DNA of 64,000 nt from Spirochaetaceae bacterium (GCA_017614995.1 JAGAAX010000029.1:62001-126000); one strand, 5' to 3'. Shown: positions 16,623-25,801, counted from the stretch's first letter. Numbers and translations: made by a program. Notes: a model not told the origin generated them from the letters alone.

Positions 16623-19067
16623 TTAGCAGAACCAGAATTTCTTTTCGATTGTGTCTTTGAACGGCTCTGAAAAAGCCTTATCTGCGCCCTTTGTAGCAAA
16701 ATCTTCAGCGGCTTTTATCCGCGCATTTATTTCTGCATCTGAATCTAAAAAGCGCAAGTCCACAAGCCATGTGTCAATCTTGTTTTTTAAAAGGCTGAAA
16801 GCTTTTGTATATGATACAGGCTTTGCGCTGAAAAGCCCCGAATAAAAGCCCTGCCGTTTTATAGCCCGGAAGGCTTCACCTGCTGTGCCGTTTGCTGTAA
16901 CCTGCTTTGCGCACTGCTTGATGCAGGTTCTGTCGCAGGCGTGTTTTGTACAGCCGGTGAGATTGTGGAGCAGGCATTGTCTGCTCTGCATCAAAAGTTC
17001 ATCTAAAACAAGAGGGTAGAAAAGCCTTACGTTTTGCGGAACTTGCAGCCTGCTTATGTCGTTATATGAAATTTCTAAAGACGGAACAATTGCAGTTGCG
17101 CCCAAAAGCTTGGAATAAGCCTGAATGCTTTTGCTGTTAGAGGCGTTGCAGAAGCTTCCAAGAATTATGTCAAAGCTTGCTTTTCGGGCAAAATCTGCAA
17201 GACCTGTGTTTTCGCACCAGATAAGGCGCTTTGCACCGCTGCCGGTTGTGCTTTTGCCTTTGTCCGCGAGCTTTTTAAGGCAGGCGGCGGCGGTTTTAAA
17301 GTCTTCTTCAAAGAGAATGCTTTGAAAATGCGGAATAACAGCCGCGTTTTCGGCTAAAAACTTTTGGGTTTCTTCTGTTATAAAAAGCGGAATCTCAAGA
17401 ACGGCTGTCTTTTCAGCTTGAACCAAAGCTGCTGCCTGACTTATGCTGCTGCAAAAAAATACAAGTTTTGGCTTAGAAATTTTGCCACCGCCCGAAATTG
17501 CGGTGCTTTCTTGAGCCGCGCTTTCTGTAATTTCAGCCTTAAAAACTTTGTGCGGCTCTAATTTGTCTTTGAGCTTTTGAACAGCGGTTCGCCTAAGCTC
17601 GTTCAATTCCTGCGGCGCGATAAAAAGCCCGGCTTCAAGATTTGACGCGTCAATTTTGGCGAGTGCAAAACCTGTGCCGCCAAGCCTTCCGAGCTTTTGC
17701 CGCAAAGTTTCTTCGTCAAGCCCATGCTTTGAAGCTTTTTCAAGAACCGCCGCGGTCTTTTCTGTTACAGAAGCATTGTCTGCGCTAAAAGTGCAGATAA
17801 GCGGTTCGCCAAGCCTGCCCGATATTTCAACAGACAGCGGAATGTCTATAGCTTTCAGCGAATCAATCTGCTGTTTGAGATTCTGCGTTTCAAAAATTGG
17901 ACTTGTTTTGTAGACCTGCTGGCCTTTTTCGATTTTGCCGTTCAATCTGCCTGTAATTTCAATTTGGGCGCTGCAAACCGCGGCTTCTGCGGTTTTGGCT
18001 TCATCAACAATCTTGCAAACTTCTGCATTACAGATAAATTTGTCATTCCGGCTTTTGATTAAAAGCTTATCGCCTTTTTCGAGTATGCCGCTTATTTTTA
18101 GCAGCTTCTTATCTGCGCTGAAAAATTGCACCGTTCCGGCCTGCTGCCATGTTGCGTCTTTTTCCCCAAAATTGAAGAAATCTGCTGTCGGGCAGCCTTC
18201 AAGATAGTCTGTGGCAAAACCGCGGTTAAACGCCTTGTTGAGCAGTTCTGATTCTTTTGAAGCTTCTCTGCCTGCCTCGATAAGTGCAAGCTGCTCGCGC
18301 CACGCTTTTGTGACAGTCCAGACGTATTCGGCACTTTTTATGCGCCCTTCGATTTTCAGGCTGACCGGCGCACAGCCGCATAATTCCTTTGCGTATTGAA
18401 AGGCGCAGTTGTCTTTTAGCGAGAACGGCGCTGTAAAACCGCCGCTTTTTGCTGAGAACTGCCGTCTGCAAGGCTGAACGCACGCGCCGCGGTTGCCTGC
18501 CTGTCCGTAAAGCGCGCCGCTCAAGTAGCACTGCCCCGAATAAGAGATGCAGTACGCGCCATGCACAAAAACTTCGGGAATAATTCCGTATTGTTTCAGT
18601 TTTTCAGAAAAAAGCAGAATCTGCTCAATAGAGAGTTCGCGCGAGAGATTAACCTGCGAGACACCGAGCCTTGCAAGAAATTCAAGCTGCGCAAGATTGT
18701 GCGTTGTCATCTGCGTTGAAGCGTGAAGCTCTGCTTCTGGAAATTGCGCGCGGATTGCAGCCATAAACCCTGCGTCCTGCACGATTATTGCGTCAACGCC
18801 TCTTTCGAGTGCTGCTGCCGTAAGATTGAGCGCGTCGCTTATCTCGCAGTCGCGGAGCAGGGTGTTCAGCGTAAGATAAAGTCTTATTCCGCGGCTTTTG
18901 GCGATAGGCGCGAGCGTTTCAAGCTGGTCAAGCGAAAGATTTACCGCCCTTGTTCTCGCGCTGAACCGCTCAAGCCCAAAATATATTGCGTCTGCTCCTG
19001 CAAGAACTGCCGCCTTAAATGAGTCGGCATCTCCTGCTGGTGCCAGTAATTCAATGTTTTTGTTCAT
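16623..19067 (-). CDS. U32 peptidase-family protein (RlhA-like, with DUF3656-type region)
   Basis: Opens with ELLAPAGDADSFKAAVLAGADAIYFG, the standard start of the U32 fold, then LHASTQMTTHN, VFVHGAYCISYSGQCYLS and CRRQF, including the cysteines conserved in this family. About 815 residues, so it carries the long C-terminal extension seen in RlhA-like proteins, which hydroxylate 23S rRNA cytidine in E. coli; other members act in ubiquinone synthesis or as collagenase-like proteases. The ATG at 19067 is preferred because AAGGTG precedes it; a GTG two codons earlier is also possible. A second U32 gene lies at 43469-45697. Confidence 0.85.
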   Translation of the reverse strand: MNKNIELLAPAGDADSFKAAVLAGADAIYFGLERFSARTRAVNLSLDQLETLAPIAKSRGIRLYLTLNTLLRDCEISDALNLTAAALERGVDAIIVQDAGFMAAIRAQFPEAELHASTQMTTHNLAQLEFLARLGVSQVNLSRELSIEQILLFSEKLKQYGIIPEVFVHGAYCISYSGQCYLSGALYGQAGNRGACVQPCRRQFSAKSGGFTAPFSLKDNCAFQYAKELCGCAPVSLKIEGRIKSAEYVWTVTKAWREQLALIEAGREASKESELLNKAFNRGFATDYLEGCPTADFFNFGEKDATWQQAGTVQFFSADKKLLKISGILEKGDKLLIKSRNDKFICNAEVCKIVDEAKTAEAAVCSAQIEITGRLNGKIEKGQQVYKTSPIFETQNLKQQIDSLKAIDIPLSVEISGRLGEPLICTFSADNASVTEKTAAVLEKASKHGLDEETLRQKLGRLGGTGFALAKIDASNLEAGLFIAPQELNELRRTAVQKLKDKLEPHKVFKAEITESAAQESTAISGGGKISKPKLVFFCSSISQAAALVQAEKTAVLEIPLFITEETQKFLAENAAVIPHFQSILFEEDFKTAAACLKKLADKGKSTTGSGAKRLIWCENTGLADFARKASFDIILGSFCNASNSKSIQAYSKLLGATAIVPSLEISYNDISRLQVPQNVRLFYPLVLDELLMQSRQCLLHNLTGCTKHACDRTCIKQCAKQVTANGTAGEAFRAIKRQGFYSGLFSAKPVSYTKAFSLLKNKIDTWLVDLRFLDSDAEINARIKAAEDFATKGADKAFSEPFKDTIEKKFWFC

Positions 19068-19074
19068 ATTCACC

Positions 19075-19740
19075 TTAAAAAGAAAAACTGCCGCGCGCTT
19101 TCATGAATGCGCCGGAACGGCTTGTCAAAGCTTTTGTTGTGTTTGAGACCGTTGCGCGCATAACTATGCCTGTTCCCTGTTTTCCGTAAAATTCAAGCAT
19201 CATCTGGCTGTAGCCTGACGCAAATCTTGAATGAGGGTTTGCAACATAGCAGATATAGCCCACGTCGGCTTTGCAGGTTTTTGTCAGTTCAGCTTTTGAA
19301 ATTGAAGAAAAATCTGCAACCGTAAGTTCTCTGCCCGAAACAAGACTGGCGCAGTTCAGCATAAAAACAATAAATTCGCGGTTAAAGCTTTGCGTGGTTG
19401 TGCCTGTGTCTAAAAAAAGGCAGTGCCGCACTTCTGTGTGTTCATCAGACAAAGATTTTGTGCTTTTAAACGAGCGTGTTGTGCTCATAGAAGAAGGTTT
19501 CGGTTTCGGGCGCAGCGCAAATTTTATGTAGAGTTCTGTTCCTTTTTGCGGAACGGCGATGCACTCAAAATTGTCCGGCACAAAAAACTTGACCTTCATT
19601 GTTTCAAATGTATTTTGAAGATGCCTGAAATTTGTGCCGAAACTGATAATTTCAGAAAAGCCCTTTGCCGGAATAATGCACAGCAAAAGGCAGAGAATAA
19701 TCTTGTATCTGAAATTACCAGAAAAGTGTGTCTTCATCAT
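19075..19740 (-). CDS. Secreted protein of unknown function, paralogue of the next gene upstream
   Basis: A signal peptide (YKIILCLLLCIIPAKGFSE) and about 200 mature residues of no recognised family. It shares a C-terminal block with the neighbouring 19715-20350 product: CYVANPHSRFASGY here against CFVVDPSSSYAKGY there, then EFYGKQGTGIVMRA against EFFCKESQGIVMRT. The two are therefore tandem duplicates. The start ATG at 19740 overlaps the 3' end of the upstream copy by 26 bases, suggesting coupled translation; no strong ribosome site is visible. Confidence 0.72.
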   Translation of the reverse strand: MMKTHFSGNFRYKIILCLLLCIIPAKGFSEIISFGTNFRHLQNTFETMKVKFFVPDNFECIAVPQKGTELYIKFALRPKPKPSSMSTTRSFKSTKSLSDEHTEVRHCLFLDTGTTTQSFNREFIVFMLNCASLVSGRELTVADFSSISKAELTKTCKADVGYICYVANPHSRFASGYSQMMLEFYGKQGTGIVMRATVSNTTKALTSRSGAFMKARGSFSF

Positions 19741-20350
19741 CGTTGTTAGAGCTGCTTGAAAGCCGCGGTCTTGTGGCATTAAAGCGGAACGAATGATAAG
19801 TGTAGATAAAGTTTTCAGCCGGTTCTGTAAATACAGTCTCGTCGTCTGTAAGAATTGTGCGCATTACAATGCCCTGGCTCTCTTTGCAGAAAAACTCGAT
19901 GAGCATGTATTTATAGCCTTTTGCGTAAGACGATGACGGATCTACGACAAAGCATGTGTGACCGAAATCTCCGCCGAATTCTTCTTCAACGTCTGCGTCT
20001 TTAAACGGAACAAAGTCTGAAGCTGTCAGTGTTCTGCCTGCTGCTTTTGAAGCATATTCCAAGCCGACTTTTGTGTATTCCATTTTGCGGCTTTTGTCTT
20101 TTGAGCCGGTGTCTTTAAAAAGCGTAAAACGCTCTTCGTAAAGTCCGTTGTCAACTGTAAAAGCCTGTGTTACAGGAATTCCACCTGCGCGGCGGAGCTT
20201 TGAAATTTTCATTGATTCATGCTGAAAATATGTTACGTCAAATTCTTCGGCTGAAGTAACCGGCTCGTAATGAGAAGAGAATGTTTCAATTTCTGCAAAT
20301 ACACAGAAAGAAAGAACTGCAATCAAAAGACAAGACAAGATTTTCTTCAT
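19715..20350 (-). CDS. Secreted protein of unknown function, tandem paralogue
   Basis: 211 residues with a clean signal peptide (ILSCLLIAVLSFCVFAE), preceded by AAGGA. No family recognised. The C-terminal half aligns by eye with the product of 19075-19740 (see there). The C-terminus is a Ser/Asn/Asp-rich tail ending DTLFW, which the other copy lacks. Probably periplasmic; its position between apt and the U32 gene gives no clue to function. Confidence 0.75.
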   Translation of the reverse strand: MKKILSCLLIAVLSFCVFAEIETFSSHYEPVTSAEEFDVTYFQHESMKISKLRRAGGIPVTQAFTVDNGLYEERFTLFKDTGSKDKSRKMEYTKVGLEYASKAAGRTLTASDFVPFKDADVEEEFGGDFGHTCFVVDPSSSYAKGYKYMLIEFFCKESQGIVMRTILTDDETVFTEPAENFIYTYHSFRFNATRPRLSSSSNNDDEDTLFW

Positions 20351-20384
20351 ATTTATTCCTTTTGTTTAACTTTAAAAGAAAAAC

Positions 20385-20918
20385 TTACTCAGCGTTATAG
20401 TCTATAAGTGTCTTAACCGGAACAGGGTCAAGCACTTTCTGATAATTCAAGAAAGGAAGCCCTACAATTCCGAAGAAGCCGAGAACATTTGCGCCGCCCT
20501 GTTCAAGCACATTCTGCGCTGCTTTCAGTGTTCCGCCTGTTGCAATCAAATCGTCAATAATGAGAATTTTCTGACCGCGCTGAACGTCAGCTTTGTGCAC
20601 TTCAATTTCTGCAAAACCGTATTCGAGCGCATACTTGCATGAATATGTGTCGCCCGGCAGCTTACCCTTTTTGCGTATAAGTATCAGCGGAATACCGAGA
20701 CGCTCTGCAAGCGGTGCTGCAAAAACAAATCCGCGCGATTCAATTGCGGCAAGCGCGTCAAGCTCAAGCCCTTTGTAAAGCTTTACCATCATGTCGATGC
20801 AGTATTTAAAAGCTTTTGGATTTACCAGAATTCCGGTAATGTCATAGAAAAGAATTCCCGGCTTTGGAAAGTCAGGAACTTTGCGTATTACTTCGTCAAG
20901 TGAAAAATCGTTACTCAT
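20385..20918 (-). CDS. apt: Adenine phosphoribosyltransferase
   Basis: Purine salvage enzyme making AMP from adenine and PRPP. It shows the N-terminal VPDFPKPGILFYDITGIL, AIESRGFVFAAPLA, and the PRPP-binding loop KILIIDDLIATGGT. 177 residues from the ATG at 20918, normal for Apt; an upstream in-frame extension would overlap tsaD and is not part of the family. It follows tsaD by 37 bases. Confidence 0.93.
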   Translation of the reverse strand: MSNDFSLDEVIRKVPDFPKPGILFYDITGILVNPKAFKYCIDMMVKLYKGLELDALAAIESRGFVFAAPLAERLGIPLILIRKKGKLPGDTYSCKYALEYGFAEIEVHKADVQRGQKILIIDDLIATGGTLKAAQNVLEQGGANVLGFFGIVGLPFLNYQKVLDPVPVKTLIDYNAE

Positions 20919-20955
20919 AAATCTATTGTATTCCTTAGACCAGAAATTTTCAACC

Positions 20956-21981
20956 TTAATGTGAAACACGCTGTAATCCGCGCTTGAAAGCCGGAATACG
21001 CGGGCTTGCGGTGGTTGTCCAGGGGCTTGTTTCGCCGCGCTGCAAATAATGGTATGCAACGCCTGCAATCATTGCGCCGTTGTCTGTGCATAGCTTTAAA
21101 GGCGGAAAAACGCAGTTGATTTCGGTATGTTCGGCAAGCATAGAGCGCAGCCTTGAATTTGCGGCAACACCGCCGCCGGCAACAACCGTTTTAAGCCCTG
21201 TGTCTTCAACTGCCTTAAAAAGCCTTGAAAGCAGAATTTTTACCGCTGTTTCTTGGAAAGCGGCTGCAATATTTTCGTTTGTCTTGGCGTAGCCTTCAAC
21301 CCAGAACTGGTCAAGCTGGTTTATAACGGCGGTTTTCAACCCCGAATAAGAAACATCGTAGCGGTGGTCTTCGCCTTTAAGCAGCGGCATCGGAAAATTT
21401 GCTGCCTTGCAGTCGCCGTTTTGTGCAAGCTTGTCGATTATAACGCCGCCCGGATAGCCGAGCCCGTAAAATTTTGCAACTTTGTCGAAAGCTTCGCCTA
21501 CAGCATCGTCGATTGTCGTTCCGAGAACTTCAATATCGTCAAAGTCGTTTACGCGGCAGATTATGCTGTGCCCGCCAGAAACCAGAAGCCCAAGATACGG
21601 GTAGCTTATGTCATTTGCAAGATGCGCGGCGTACATGTGGCCGAGCATGTGGTTGACGGCTATAAACGGCTTGTGTGTTGCCCAAGCGAGTGTCTTGCCG
21701 AATGTCAGCCCGACAAGAAGCGCGCCCATAAGCCCCGGCCGGTTTGTTGCGGCAATTGCGTCTATGTCGTCAAGTGAAAGCTCCGCTTCTTTTAATGCTT
21801 CAGCGACTACCGGCTTAATCCATTCCGCGTGCTTGCGGCTTGCAATTTCAGGCACAACGCCGTTGTATATCTGATGAAATGGAATTTGTGTGGCAATGAC
21901 ATTGCTTATTATTTTTTTGCCGTCCTCAACGATGGCGCAGGCTGTTTCGTCACAAGAAGATTCGATTCCTAAGATTTTCAA
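20956..21981 (-). CDS. tsaD: tRNA N6-adenosine threonylcarbamoyltransferase TsaD
   Basis: Transfers the threonylcarbamoyl group to A37 of ANN-decoding tRNAs. It shows ILGIESSCDETACAIV, the metal-binding NHMLGHMYAAHL, LLVSGGHS, GEAFDKVAK and VAGGGVAANSRLR. The start is taken as TTG at 21981 (LKILGIESS) because AGGACGG lies just upstream; a second TTG at 22011 has no such site. 341 residues, normal length. Confidence 0.93.
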   Translation of the reverse strand: MKILGIESSCDETACAIVEDGKKIISNVIATQIPFHQIYNGVVPEIASRKHAEWIKPVVAEALKEAELSLDDIDAIAATNRPGLMGALLVGLTFGKTLAWATHKPFIAVNHMLGHMYAAHLANDISYPYLGLLVSGGHSIICRVNDFDDIEVLGTTIDDAVGEAFDKVAKFYGLGYPGGVIIDKLAQNGDCKAANFPMPLLKGEDHRYDVSYSGLKTAVINQLDQFWVEGYAKTNENIAAAFQETAVKILLSRLFKAVEDTGLKTVVAGGGVAANSRLRSMLAEHTEINCVFPPLKLCTDNGAMIAGVAYHYLQRGETSPWTTTASPRIPAFKRGLQRVSH

Positions 21982-22082
21982 ATTACACCGTCCTGTGTCT
22001 TTGTTATACAATGTTTTGGAGTTTATGGAAAGACTGTACAGGCGGGCTTTTTTTCGTCTTTATTTGGCTATAATACAAAATC

Positions 22083-22190
22083 ATAAGTATGCAAAAGCCT
22101 GCTCCCGCCAGATTCTGTTCCGCGAATTAGATTCGCACCTGCGGTGCTCATGTAATTCACGTCACAAAATCTGTCTACGCAGGCTTTTTC
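22083..22190 (+). ncRNA. Candidate structured small RNA
   Basis: Between two minus-strand genes lies a nested fold: outer helix AAAAGCCTGC (22093-22102) with GCAGGCTTTT (22179-22188), inner helix CAGATT/AATCTG (22109/22168), and a perfect hairpin GCGAAT-TAG-ATTCGC (22122-22136). A consensus TATAAT at 22071-22076 precedes it and the outer helix ends in five T on the plus strand. No -35 is clear, and I do not recognise a known RNA family. Confidence 0.4.
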
Positions 22191-22230
22191 GTACACACAA
22201 TGTTTGTGATTGTATTGCAAAAGTTATTTT

Positions 22231-22935
22231 TCAAAACTTCTCATAGTCATATTTCAAATTATCATAACCGAATTCTTTTACTGCTCTTTCTATACTGGTT
22301 TTGTAGAATTTATAACCACTTTCATAAGTTCCATCTTTTTTCTTTTCTAGTATAGAAAAAGGAATGTCATTTTTTAGTTCTTCAGGAATTTGATTTTCCA
22401 ATGGTTCTCTATACTTATAATCGAATTTTTTAATATAAAAGGATTCTCCGTCTGGTAATTCTGGCAATTCGGAAATAAAACTATAAACTGTATCAAGATT
22501 GCTGATAATATCAAACACATTATCAACTTTAAGCTGAGGTGCAATTCTTTTTAAAAGTTTGTTTTCTAATAAATGATTTTCTACACGAAAAAATTCATTG
22601 CCAAAATCATAATGCTTAACCATAAAGCACTGTTCAATTGGGTGCAAATCATTTATTTGAAAAATAGTCATATCGCTTACAAAATGATATAACTGACCTG
22701 AAAATTGAATGTATCGATAATTTGATAGATAAACATGTATTCTGTAAATATCATCGTCTTGATACAAAGCCCGTCGTTCCACTTCAACCTTTTTCACATC
22801 TTTGCATTTTAGAATCTCTTGTCTTACATATTCTTCATCGCCTATAAAAAGGCTTTTGAAAAATGGAATATCACCGGCAATAAGGGTGGAACTGAAAACT
22901 GCGGTAAACAGCATTAACAGAATTGTCTTTTTCAT
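22231..22935 (-). CDS. Secreted protein of unknown function
   Basis: 234 residues with a signal peptide (TILLMLFTAVFSSTLIAGD) and a strong AAGGAGAG ribosome site. The mature part is charged and rich in Tyr, Phe and Asp, with no motif I recognise and no cysteine lipobox. Its codon use is more AT-rich than its neighbours, so it may be a recent arrival. It lies between tsaD and the deacetylase on the same strand but is separated from tsaD by a 250-base gap with the candidate RNA. Confidence 0.7.
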   Translation of the reverse strand: MKKTILLMLFTAVFSSTLIAGDIPFFKSLFIGDEEYVRQEILKCKDVKKVEVERRALYQDDDIYRIHVYLSNYRYIQFSGQLYHFVSDMTIFQINDLHPIEQCFMVKHYDFGNEFFRVENHLLENKLLKRIAPQLKVDNVFDIISNLDTVYSFISELPELPDGESFYIKKFDYKYREPLENQIPEELKNDIPFSILEKKKDGTYESGYKFYKTSIERAVKEFGYDNLKYDYEKF

Positions 22936-22995
22936 TTTTGTCTCTCTCCTTATGGTGTGAGCTGACAGGAAATTTTCTGCTCTAATTAACAGCGG

Positions 22996-24282
22996 TCAGT
23001 TTCCGGTGATTTTGCTTCGGGATTTTGAGATGGTGGAAATGGTAAAGCCCTGCATTATCATTTCGGGGTAGAGGTCAATCAAAATTGAAGGCAGCGAGCT
23101 TGTCCAGACGTGGCCTATCATTATTGCAGAACCGTTTTTTGCAGCCAGTTCCATGCCGAGCTTAACGGCAGTTTCAATGTCTTTTTTGTTCTGCGTATTG
23201 TCAAGAAATACGGTGCGTTCCCAGATTGGCAGGCTGCGCTGGGCGGCAACTTTTTTTGCCACACTTGCAGAAGTCGTTCTTGAATCTAAGAAATAAAGCT
23301 GTTCGGCGCGGCACACGTCCATAACTGCGCCCAAAAGGTTTTCATTTTCAGTTATAAGTGAACCTTCGTGGTTGTTTATGCCAGACACCGGCCCTAAAGA
23401 CGCAATATTCTGTCTTACAAGGTCATAAACTTCGTCGGCGGTCATGTCAGGCTTTATTGCGCATGGACCCGGGTCTACAGAGCGGTTCTTCGCCTGCATC
23501 GGCTGGTGCAGAATCACCTCTTTGCCGCTGTTTCTGGCTTTTTGTGCCGCCTGTGCAGAATAATCTAAGCCAGGCAGTACGGCAACAGTTATTGGAAACG
23601 GCAGCTCTAAAAACGGCTGAAGCTGTGTCATGTTGTGCCCGGCGTCGTCAAAGACAAAAATCAGCGTGCCGGTTGACTGTATGGCAGGTGCAGCGGGTGT
23701 AAGTCCGTTTTTGCCTGTTATTGACGTAGACTGTGTTTCCTGCTGTGCCTTGGCAACAAGGCTGCCTGATTCTGCGTCCAAAAGATTGTCCTGTACTGTG
23801 TTTTGGGCGCTCAAGCCCTGCGAAGCCCCGCTGTCGCCGGTGTCTTGCGTCTGAATCTGCTCGTTCTGAATTATCGGTGCCGGAATTGCTGTAAGCGGCA
23901 CAGCTTTCATTAAGCCTGAAACTTCGGCTGTTACAGCATCAATAGACGGATTGCCAGAATTCTGCGCATCAGATGCTGGCTGGTTTGTTTTTGCAGAAAC
24001 CGCGTTTGACTGATTCGTTATTTCCATCTTGCCGTTTTCTGAACGCAGAATGCGCGTCTGGTTTTTTTTCGATTTCTTTTCCTTTTTTTGTTCCGCATCT
24101 GCGTCTTTTTTTGCCGTTCTGGCATTTTGAACAGACGGTTCTATGTCGGCAATTGTCGGTTCAGAATATCTTGACTGAATTAAAATACATGCAGATAAAA
24201 GCCCGATAAAAACAACAAGAATAACTGAAAGCAGAATAAGAATCTTGTTTTTAGGTAAATTTATTTTTTTTGTCTTTTTCAA
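22996..24282 (-). CDS. Divergent polysaccharide deacetylase family protein
   Basis: An N-terminal membrane anchor (ILILLSVILVVFIGLLSACIL), then about 170 residues of low-complexity linker (KKEKKSKKNQT, many Ser/Gln/Thr), then a divergent polysaccharide deacetylase domain from about residue 205: LIFVFDDAGHN, VAVLPGLDYS, VILHQPMQAK, SGINNHEGSLIT, YFLDSRTTS and IMIGHVW. This family keeps an NodB-like fold; some members are thought to act on cell envelope glycans in the periplasm. The long linker is unusual and suggests the catalytic domain must reach away from the inner membrane. Confidence 0.85.
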   Translation of the reverse strand: MKKTKKINLPKNKILILLSVILVVFIGLLSACILIQSRYSEPTIADIEPSVQNARTAKKDADAEQKKEKKSKKNQTRILRSENGKMEITNQSNAVSAKTNQPASDAQNSGNPSIDAVTAEVSGLMKAVPLTAIPAPIIQNEQIQTQDTGDSGASQGLSAQNTVQDNLLDAESGSLVAKAQQETQSTSITGKNGLTPAAPAIQSTGTLIFVFDDAGHNMTQLQPFLELPFPITVAVLPGLDYSAQAAQKARNSGKEVILHQPMQAKNRSVDPGPCAIKPDMTADEVYDLVRQNIASLGPVSGINNHEGSLITENENLLGAVMDVCRAEQLYFLDSRTTSASVAKKVAAQRSLPIWERTVFLDNTQNKKDIETAVKLGMELAAKNGSAIMIGHVWTSSLPSILIDLYPEMIMQGFTISTISKSRSKITGN

Positions 24283-24369
24283 TTGAATACCGCCATGAAG
24301 AGCAATTTTTGCACTCTATAATTTCGGCATAAATGGAAACTGAATTTAGCAAAAGGTTTACAGACCGTT

Positions 24370-24404
24370 TAAAATACAAAAGGCTGCGGTATGTGCGCAG
24401 CCTT
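24370..24404 (-). terminator. Rho-independent terminator of the CBM48-like gene
   Basis: Hairpin AAGGCTGCG (24380-24388) with CGCAGCCTT (24396-24404); on the minus strand it is followed by TTTTGTATTTT. It lies just downstream of the stop at 24421. Confidence 0.8.
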
Positions 24405-24420
24405 GCTTCAGACTAAAAAA

Positions 24421-25152
24421 TTATTCAACGTAAAGTATCGATGCGGTTCTGCCGTCTACGGTATATGCCCGCTCGGAATTCTGCAAATCAATCATGGCAT
24501 TTATACCGTTGTAGAAGTTGTAGTAATAAACTCCCGGCGGAAGCGGCAGCTCAATCTGGTAAACACCCGGAGAAACTTCTGTAAGCTCGTACATGTAAGA
24601 ATCCCAGTTGTTGAAAGTGCCGCCCAAGCGTATTGTCTGACCGCTTGTTCCATAATATACAAAGCGGACTTTGCCGTTCTTTTCTTTTTCTGTTACCGGA
24701 GCAGGTTTTTCAACCGCTATAATAGAAAGCATTGAATTTGTCGTCTTGTCAAATGAACGGCGCGCATTAAGCGGGTCTGTTGTCCATAAGCCGTCAATTA
24801 CAAGCTTGTAAGAAACTTCGTCGAGGTCTTTCGGGTATTGGGTTATGTAAAAAAGAACAGAATCAACCGGCTTTCCGTCAGTCTCGTAGTGAGAAAGTCT
24901 CTGAAACGGGTGAATAATGCGGAAATTTTCAAAGCCAAAAGCAATGCCTACAAATCTTGCCGATTTGTCTGCCGTAAAAATAAGGTAGCCGTCCTGAACG
25001 TAAGGCGGGCAGGGCTGCTCAATCTGGTCAATAATTTTTGAGCGTGCATAGTCAGCAATGTCTTTAGATGTTGTAGGCTCTATTTTTTTATCTGCAGCAA
25101 AAATGCTGAATGAGATTATCAGAAATAGAAATAAACATAAATATTTTTTCAT
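24421..25152 (-). CDS. Secreted protein with two CBM48/E-set-like modules
   Basis: A signal peptide (YLCLFLFLIISFSIFAAD) and about 220 mature residues. The C-terminal module (VRFVYYGTSGQTIRLGGTFN through LPPGVYYYNFYNG) has the glycogen-binding layout of AMPK/CBM48 domains, including the GTFNNWD core. The middle module (VSYKLVIDGLWTTDPLNA) resembles the end of a second such fold. No catalytic domain is present. The ATG at 25152 with GGAGTG before it is preferred over an upstream in-frame ATG. Its function may be glycan binding or protein-protein docking in the periplasm. Confidence 0.75.
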   Translation of the reverse strand: MKKYLCLFLFLIISFSIFAADKKIEPTTSKDIADYARSKIIDQIEQPCPPYVQDGYLIFTADKSARFVGIAFGFENFRIIHPFQRLSHYETDGKPVDSVLFYITQYPKDLDEVSYKLVIDGLWTTDPLNARRSFDKTTNSMLSIIAVEKPAPVTEKEKNGKVRFVYYGTSGQTIRLGGTFNNWDSYMYELTEVSPGVYQIELPLPPGVYYYNFYNGINAMIDLQNSERAYTVDGRTASILYVE

Positions 25153-25294
25153 GCACTCCGGCCTTTTAAAAAACTTGATTAGAAAACACCTTATTAATCG
25201 GCAATTAAAAGATAAAACATAAACTAAAAAAGATAAAGCTTTTTTTCTGTTATGAGGCAAATTGAGTGTGCATTCATAGTATGAAAAATATATG

Positions 25295-25351
25295 TTGTAA
25301 TAATAACCTAAAGGTAATATAATTAATAGAAAATAATTACTTATAGGTTAT
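25295..25351 (+). promoter_or_regulatory. Promoter and operator-like repeat of the mobile mystery pair
   Basis: TTGTAA (25295), 17-base spacer, TATAAT (25318). An inverted repeat ATAACCTA (25303-25310, inside the spacer) and TAGGTTAT (25344-25351, over the ribosome site) flanks the -10. This is what an autoregulating HTH antitoxin would need. Confidence 0.6.
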
Positions 25352-25354
25352 ATT

Positions 25355-25795
25355 ATGGATGCAAGAATTTTACATATAAAGGCTTTGGATAAAAAAACTT
25401 CAGACTTGAAGAGTGCAAATAACATAATTCCAAAAGATTCCGGCTGGATAAGCTCTGTTCGCGAAGCTATCGGTATGACGGCTTCTCAACTTGCAAAGCG
25501 TCTTGGTGTTACGCAACCAAGAATAACTAAGATGGAATCAAATGAAGAAAATCTAAAGCTCTCAACTATGAAAAAAGTTGCAGAGGCTTTGAATTGTGAG
25601 TTTGTTTATTACTTTAAGCCAAAAACAAGTTTTCAGGATATTGTTGAAGAACAGGCTGTTAAAAAGTCTTATGAGATTTTAAAGAATGTAAATATAAATA
25701 TGGCTCTTGAAAATCAGGGAATTTCTATCGAAGAGGCTATAAAAGATTTTGCTTCTGATTTTATAAACAATAAAACAAAGCAAATCTGGGATTAA
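25355..25795 (+). CDS. Mobile mystery protein A (XRE-family HTH)
   Basis: 146 residues; a central HTH (MTASQLAKRLGVTQPRITKMESNEENLKLSTMKKVAEAL split over residues 44-82) with an N-terminal arm and a C-terminal helical tail, as in the family named mobile mystery protein A. It probably binds the repeat at 25303/25344 and represses its own operon. It lies six bases ahead of the Fic gene, its usual partner, forming a toxin-antitoxin-like module found sporadically among unrelated bacteria. Low GC compared with the flanking genes. Confidence 0.85.
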   Translation: MDARILHIKALDKKTSDLKSANNIIPKDSGWISSVREAIGMTASQLAKRLGVTQPRITKMESNEENLKLSTMKKVAEALNCEFVYYFKPKTSFQDIVEEQAVKKSYEILKNVNINMALENQGISIEEAIKDFASDFINNKTKQIWD

Positions 25796-25801
25796 TGCAG
25801 T

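Noticed and set aside
20919-21068. A 50-residue N-terminal extension of Apt
   Set aside because: It overlaps tsaD coding sequence and does not resemble any Apt; the ATG at 20918 gives the normal length.
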